From contig CAMZDU010000018.1 of the NCBI GenBank assembly GCA_947305445.1, positions 1 to 9,748 on the forward strand: a DNA stretch of 9,748 nucleotides, written 5' to 3'. The notes beneath the pieces were generated by a model. The model was given only the letters and a program-made list of their open reading frames with translations. It did not search any database and was not told the origin of the DNA. This DNA is from an uncultured Selenomonadales bacterium (GTDB lineage Bacteria; Bacillota; Negativicutes; Selenomonadales; Selenomonadaceae). Shown here in pieces: positions 7,201 to 9,748 of the stretch. Within the stretch, counting starts at the first letter, position 1; each line of letters starts with the position of its first letter. Position numbers and translations under genes: made by a program.

Positions 7201-7674
7201 AAAATCGGCAAGCGCGTTAAAGTCGGCGGGCTTGTTACGGACGTGCGGCGCGTCATGACCAAGCGCGGAGATTCAATGGCCTTTCTCACGTTGGAAGATT
7301 TTGACGGCGCGATTGACGTTACAATCTTCCCGAACGTCTTCTATCAGACGATGACAATTTCCACGCCGGACAATATTGTTGTGATTGCAGGCCGCGTCGA
7401 CAAAAACAACGATACGTTGCAAATTTTGGCGGACAGTGTCGTCGAGGCCGAAACCTACGCGCCGGATTTTTGGCTGACGATTCCCGCGCAACTTGACACG
7501 CCCGCAACGAGCGAAGCTCTGCGAAAAATTTTTGATAATTACAAAGGCGCAAGCCAAATTTTTTTGAATCGTCACGGCAAGTGGTCGCGGCTGTCGCAGA
7601 AAATTGCTGACGGTCACGATTTGCGCGGCGAGTTGAAAAATTTACTCGGCGGCGAAAATGTTCGTTTGTATTGA
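4297..7674 (+). CDS. dnaE: DNA polymerase III alpha subunit (C-family, DnaE)
   Basis: This is a 1125-residue replicative DNA polymerase of the DnaE1/DnaE3 type. The PHP domain (about 5-230) retains the nine expected metal ligands by position: H10, H12, D19, H44, E69, H90, C140, D208 and H210. The palm carries GPGRGSAAGS (358-367), the catalytic PDIDID at 399-404 (D400 and D402) and the third aspartate D552 in KMDFLGLRTL. Next come the fingers and tandem helix-hairpin-helix region (to about 880), a degenerate clamp-binding segment AISLF (906-910), an OB fold at about 975-1050 (KVGGLVTDVRRVMTKRG) and a C-terminal tail. The start is ATG with AGGGAGG 9 nt upstream; the length is normal. It is transcribed alone from its own promoter, divergently from pheS and towards mutL. 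Firmicutes usually also carry PolC, so whether this is the main replicase cannot be judged from the window. Confidence 0.97.
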   Translation: MSTENFTHLHVHTEYSLLDGAARIKDLLDAAKNFGMKSLAITDHGTMYGVVDFYKAAVERGIKPIIGCEVYVAPKSRLDRDKNDYNKPYHLILLAENDEGYRNLVKLASAAGTEGFYYRPRVDKDILRKYHGGLIALSACVAGEIPRAIRNDEPARARELIAEYVKIFGQENFFLEIQNHGLEDEAKVRDALKKFSAEFNLPLVATNDSHYVRREDAEFHDLLLCVQTGKTFNDPKRLKFSSDDYYLKSADEMREIFSDTPEACDNTLKIAERCNVKLEFGNFQMPQFPLPEGYSEAADYLRDLCNKKIRDRYPAPTEEVLARLNHELKIIHGMGYDGYFLIVYDFMNFARRKKIPVGPGRGSAAGSLVAYVLEITELDPLKYNLLFERFLNPERVTLPDIDIDLCYIRRDEVIDYVRARYGEERVSQIATFGTMAAKSSIRDVARVLEVPYSESSRIVKMIPNVLNITIDGALKSSNELRNEYDGNPDTRRIIDFARKLEGLPRHSSVHAAGVVISKVPLDEIVPLQLSNGTLVTQYDKDKIEELGLLKMDFLGLRTLTIMAETLANLKASRGVELELSSIPLCDEKTAAMLSTGETSAVFQMESAGMTALVKELRPTCFEDLIPTVALYRPGPLGSGMVEDFIAGKHGRKVTHYLHPKLEPILKETFGVILYQEQVMQIVQTLAGFTLGQADILRRAMGKKKATILLAQKENFLRGCAANGVDKALAEKIFELLTHFADYGFNKSHSAAYGLLAWQTAYLKAHYPAEYLAAMMSDTPDVEKIASYIELSRRLGIKVLGPDVNTGSAHFTVDGNAIRFGLAAVKSAGEVAVKSIVAERKRGGKFRSLADFSGRIDPKNVSRRILENLIKSGAFDSIDKRRTALLSALDSMMVVGSQRQQERLSGAISLFGDDELHEAIGAIPDVKERPLKEILAWEKETLGFYLSGHPLEPYREIISALTSSNKLDGKIGKRVKVGGLVTDVRRVMTKRGDSMAFLTLEDFDGAIDVTIFPNVFYQTMTISTPDNIVVIAGRVDKNNDTLQILADSVVEAETYAPDFWLTIPAQLDTPATSEALRKIFDNYKGASQIFLNRHGKWSRLSQKIADGHDLRGELKNLLGGENVRLY

Positions 7675-7683
7675 CGAGCGCGG

Positions 7684-7702
7684 CGACTGAAATTTTCTGT
7701 CG
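7684..7702 (+). terminator. Weak hairpin just after dnaE
   Basis: CGAC at 7684-7687 pairs with GTCG at 7699-7702, with a further GAA/TTC inner pairing after a mismatch. It starts 10 nt after the dnaE stop, but no T-tract follows. It may stabilise or end the transcript; as an intrinsic terminator it is weak. Confidence 0.25.
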
Positions 7703-7732
7703 GTTGCACTTGTATTGTACATTCAACCAAGC

Positions 7733-7772
7733 AAAAAAAAGTAGTTCATAAAAAATTGAATCATATTTACTA
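7733..7772 (-). terminator. Candidate intrinsic terminator of mutL
   Basis: Reading the minus strand, TAGT (7772-7769) can pair with ACTA (7745-7742), with an inner ATA/TAT pairing. One base later comes a run of eight T (7740-7733). The stem is short and AT-rich, so the T-run is the stronger part of the evidence. The position, 43 bp past the mutL stop, is suitable. Confidence 0.35.
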
Positions 7773-7808
7773 TGTTGGACAGAGTAACCTAACCACACAA
7801 CGCTTACA

Positions 7809-7836
7809 TTCAAGTTAAGTACGCTTGAACATTTTT
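7809..7836 (+). terminator. Candidate terminator for dnaE overlapping the mutL stop
   Basis: On the plus strand, TTCAAG (7809-7814) and CTTGAA (7824-7829) form a 6-bp stem with a 9-nt loop, followed by CATTTTT. The mutL TAA (7817-7815) lies in the loop. The stem is weak and 134 bp past dnaE, so this is tentative. Confidence 0.3.
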
Positions 7837-9647
7837 GCGAGGTCGTTGCCGGAAAATTTTATGATGGTTGGTCGTCCGTGCGGACAAGTGTGCGGGTGCG
7901 CTGTCTTCGATAAATCGTTAAGAAGGATTTGCATTTGCCGCAGGTTGAGTTCTTGACCGGACTTTATGGCCGCCTTGCATGCTGTCGTCGCCAAAACCGT
8001 ACGGCGAATTTTTTTTGCCAAGTCGTCGGAATCGTTGAGGCCGTCGAAAATTTCCGAGACTATCTCGCGCAAAAGATTTTCTTCGTCGGTGTCGGCGGCG
8101 TCGAGCGGCACTTCAGTCAGTCGGAATTCGTTTGAACCGCTCGGCTCCATGGTGAATCCCAACGCCGCGAAGACCGCAAGATTTTTTTCAATCAGCTCGG
8201 CTTCGCGCTCGTCGAACTTCAGCACGCGGTGAATCAGCAAACCTTGAGCGGGAATTTTTTCGGCGTAACTGCTCAACCTGTCGAAGAGAATGCGTTCATG
8301 TGCGGCATGTTGGTCGACGATGTAAAGATCGTCACCGGTTTGCGCCACAATGTAACAGCGCGCAACTTGCCCAATCGGCTCCAACTCAAGCGCGGGATTT
8401 TCAACGGGCGGCGAAATTTTTTCGGGCGGCTTGGCGTCGGCGACGGTATTGGAATTTTTGGCGGGCACGGATTCGCGGCGCGATTCGGCAACGGTCGTCA
8501 AAACCTTCTCGAAGTCGAAGTCGTCACGCGGATTTTTTTTGCGCTCGGAAATTTTTTTCGGCGTCGGCTCCTCAAACTCGTCACCCAAAGTCAGTTGTTC
8601 GAAGTGCGGAGTATTGGGTGCGGCGGCCACTTCTGTCAAATCGTGTTCGCCGTCGGCTTGCGTGCCCTCGACAGCCTCGCGCACGGAATTCCAGACCGTT
8701 TTAAAAATTTTGCCTTCGTCCTCAAATTTGATTTCAATCTTCTGCGGGTGAACGTTCACATCGATTGAAGTCTGCGGCACGTCGAGCTTTATAACGGCGA
8801 GCGGAAAGCCGCTTTTGGGAATCAACGACTTGTAGGCCTCGTCGACGGCCTTGGCAATCGTGCGGCTTTCGACGACGCGCCCGTTGATTATAAATGTTTG
8901 CCAGGAGCGGTAACTTTTTAAAATATTTGGTTTGGTGACGAAGCCGACAAGTTTCAAATCGTCAGTGTCGCGCTTGAGTGTGAGGAGTGAATCTGTAAGC
9001 TCCGTGCCGTAAATCGAGCTGAGCGCGTCAATTAATTTTCCGTTGCCGGGCGTGACGAGCGCATTGCGATTGCCGTTAATAAATCGGAAGGCGACATCAG
9101 GTCGACTCAGCGCGAGCTTGACAATAAAGTCGTGAATCCTGTTTGCCTCCGTCGGCGTCGCCTTTAAAAATTTCAATCGTGCGGGCGTGTTGAAGAACAG
9201 ATCCTCAACGAGAACGGTCGTGCCGACTTTGCAACCGACTTCGTGCGTGTCGAGAACTTTGCCGCCGCTTACGGTGATTTTCGTGCCGAGTTCGTCTTGA
9301 GCGCATCGCGTCTGCAAAGTGAACTTGGATACGGCCGCAATCGTCGGCAAAGCCTCGCCGCGAAAACCTAACGTTGAAATATGATTAAGGTCGTCGGCGG
9401 TTTTAAGTTTGCTGGTTGCGTGTCGACGAACGCTTAAAGCGGCGTCTTCACGGCTCATGCCCGCGCCGTTGTCGGTTACGCGAATCAGAGCTTTGCCGCC
9501 GTTTTGAATTTCAATTTCGATGCGTCGTGCGCCCGCGTCAATGGAATTTTCAATCAGCTCCTTGACGCAGGAGGCCGGCCGCTCGACGACTTCGCCCGCC
9601 GCAATTTTGTTTATCGTGTTCGTGTCAAGAAGTTTAATGTCAGCCAT
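7815..9647 (-). CDS. mutL: DNA mismatch repair protein MutL (endonuclease type)
   Basis: MutL links mismatch recognition by MutS to strand nicking and excision. The 610-residue protein begins with a GHKL ATPase domain: IAAGEVVERPASCVKELIEN at 15-34, DNGAGM at 59-64, GFRGEAL at 94-100. The transducer domain ends near 330 (NGRVVESRT; SIDVNVHPQKIEIKF). A charged linker spans about 330-420. The C-terminal dimerisation/endonuclease domain has D445-Q-H-A, E451 and D456 of the metal site, ACKAAIK (556-562), CPHGRP (588-593) and a terminal FKRT. These motifs mark the nicking MutL of organisms lacking MutH. The ATG at 9647 has AGAGG 7 nt upstream. Two runs of eight A on the coding strand (8533-8540 and 8009-8016) are possible slippage sites. 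It converges on dnaE; mutS, often its neighbour, is not visible in the window. Confidence 0.98.
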   Translation of the reverse strand: MADIKLLDTNTINKIAAGEVVERPASCVKELIENSIDAGARRIEIEIQNGGKALIRVTDNGAGMSREDAALSVRRHATSKLKTADDLNHISTLGFRGEALPTIAAVSKFTLQTRCAQDELGTKITVSGGKVLDTHEVGCKVGTTVLVEDLFFNTPARLKFLKATPTEANRIHDFIVKLALSRPDVAFRFINGNRNALVTPGNGKLIDALSSIYGTELTDSLLTLKRDTDDLKLVGFVTKPNILKSYRSWQTFIINGRVVESRTIAKAVDEAYKSLIPKSGFPLAVIKLDVPQTSIDVNVHPQKIEIKFEDEGKIFKTVWNSVREAVEGTQADGEHDLTEVAAAPNTPHFEQLTLGDEFEEPTPKKISERKKNPRDDFDFEKVLTTVAESRRESVPAKNSNTVADAKPPEKISPPVENPALELEPIGQVARCYIVAQTGDDLYIVDQHAAHERILFDRLSSYAEKIPAQGLLIHRVLKFDEREAELIEKNLAVFAALGFTMEPSGSNEFRLTEVPLDAADTDEENLLREIVSEIFDGLNDSDDLAKKIRRTVLATTACKAAIKSGQELNLRQMQILLNDLSKTAHPHTCPHGRPTIIKFSGNDLAKMFKRT

Positions 9648-9654
9648 GATGTTA

Positions 9655-9659
9655 CCTCT
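9655..9659 (-). promoter_or_regulatory. Ribosome binding site of mutL
   Basis: AGAGG lies 7 nt before the mutL ATG on the minus strand, 2 nt after the TAA that ends the upstream open frame. Confidence 0.65.
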
Positions 9660-9661
9660 TT

Positions 9662-9748
9662 TTAACCTTTTTGCGCGAGAATTCCCCCCGTTTCTAAAGT
9701 GGCGAATGGGGAAAGGAGAAGACCTGCGAAAAACTTATAGATTGTTGT
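9662..9748 (-). other. Unidentified frame open to the right edge (possible 3' end of an upstream gene)
   Basis: On the minus strand 28 codons run without a stop from the window edge to TAA at 9664-9662, 14 nt before mutL. The encoded tail (TTIYKFFAGLLLSPFATLE...) does not resemble a MutS C-terminus, and I recognise no family. A run of this length is expected by chance fairly often, so it may be noncoding leader; a TATAAG (9739-9734) could be a -10 box whose -35 lies outside the window. Confidence 0.2.
9682..9713. repeat. GC-rich inverted repeat upstream of mutL
   Basis: TTCCCC at 9682-9687 and GGGGAA at 9708-9713 are perfect inverted arms of 6 bp around a 20-nt spacer. The region is locally C/G-run rich (six C on the plus strand at 9684-9689). 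It may form a hairpin in the mutL leader or belong to a dispersed repeat. Confidence 0.35.

Noticed and set aside
1..9748. CRISPR array, tRNA, rRNA, insertion sequence or prophage remnant
   Set aside because: I saw no regularly spaced repeats, tRNA-like cloverleaf, transposase frame or terminal inverted repeats; nearly all sequence is accounted for by five core genes.

Overview
The window is ordinary bacterial core-gene territory with one unusual element. It reads as a Firmicutes-type chromosome. The order pheS-pheT-zapA is the Firmicutes arrangement, MutL carries the endonuclease motifs of organisms without MutH, and DnaE has an intact metal-binding PHP domain. Moderate GC mixed with many A/T tracts, plus strong Shine-Dalgarno sites, would suit a member of the Negativicutes, but that placement is an inference.

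Layout, left to right. On the minus strand, 1-3939 holds a tight operon pheS (2914-3939), pheT (214-2901) and zapA (1-208, cut by the window edge). Gaps are only 12 and 5 bp, and each downstream ribosome binding site lies against or inside the end of the gene before it. A divergent intergenic region (3940-4296) separates the operon from dnaE (4297-7674, plus strand). It contains a near-consensus promoter for dnaE, and on the pheS side several short direct repeats but no recognisable T-box. dnaE converges on mutL (7815-9647, minus strand) across a 140-bp AT-rich spacer with weak terminator-like hairpins. The last 101 bases, upstream of mutL, hold its ribosome binding site, a GC-rich inverted repeat and an unidentified frame open to the window edge.

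Functionally, pheS and pheT encode the two subunits of phenylalanyl-tRNA synthetase, and zapA an FtsZ-ring stabiliser. dnaE encodes a replicative-type DNA polymerase III alpha subunit with probable intrinsic PHP proofreading. mutL encodes the mismatch-repair nicking endonuclease. The two sides of the window thus concern translation/division and replication fidelity.

The main anomaly is in PheT. At 895 residues it is about 90 longer than usual. The excess is one block of about 87 residues (449-535) at the tip of the beta-hairpin of the B5 winged-helix domain. The block has no Pro, Cys, Trp, Tyr or His and contains at least two diverged copies of a 20-residue amphipathic helix. I found no mobile element, CRISPR array, tRNA or rRNA.
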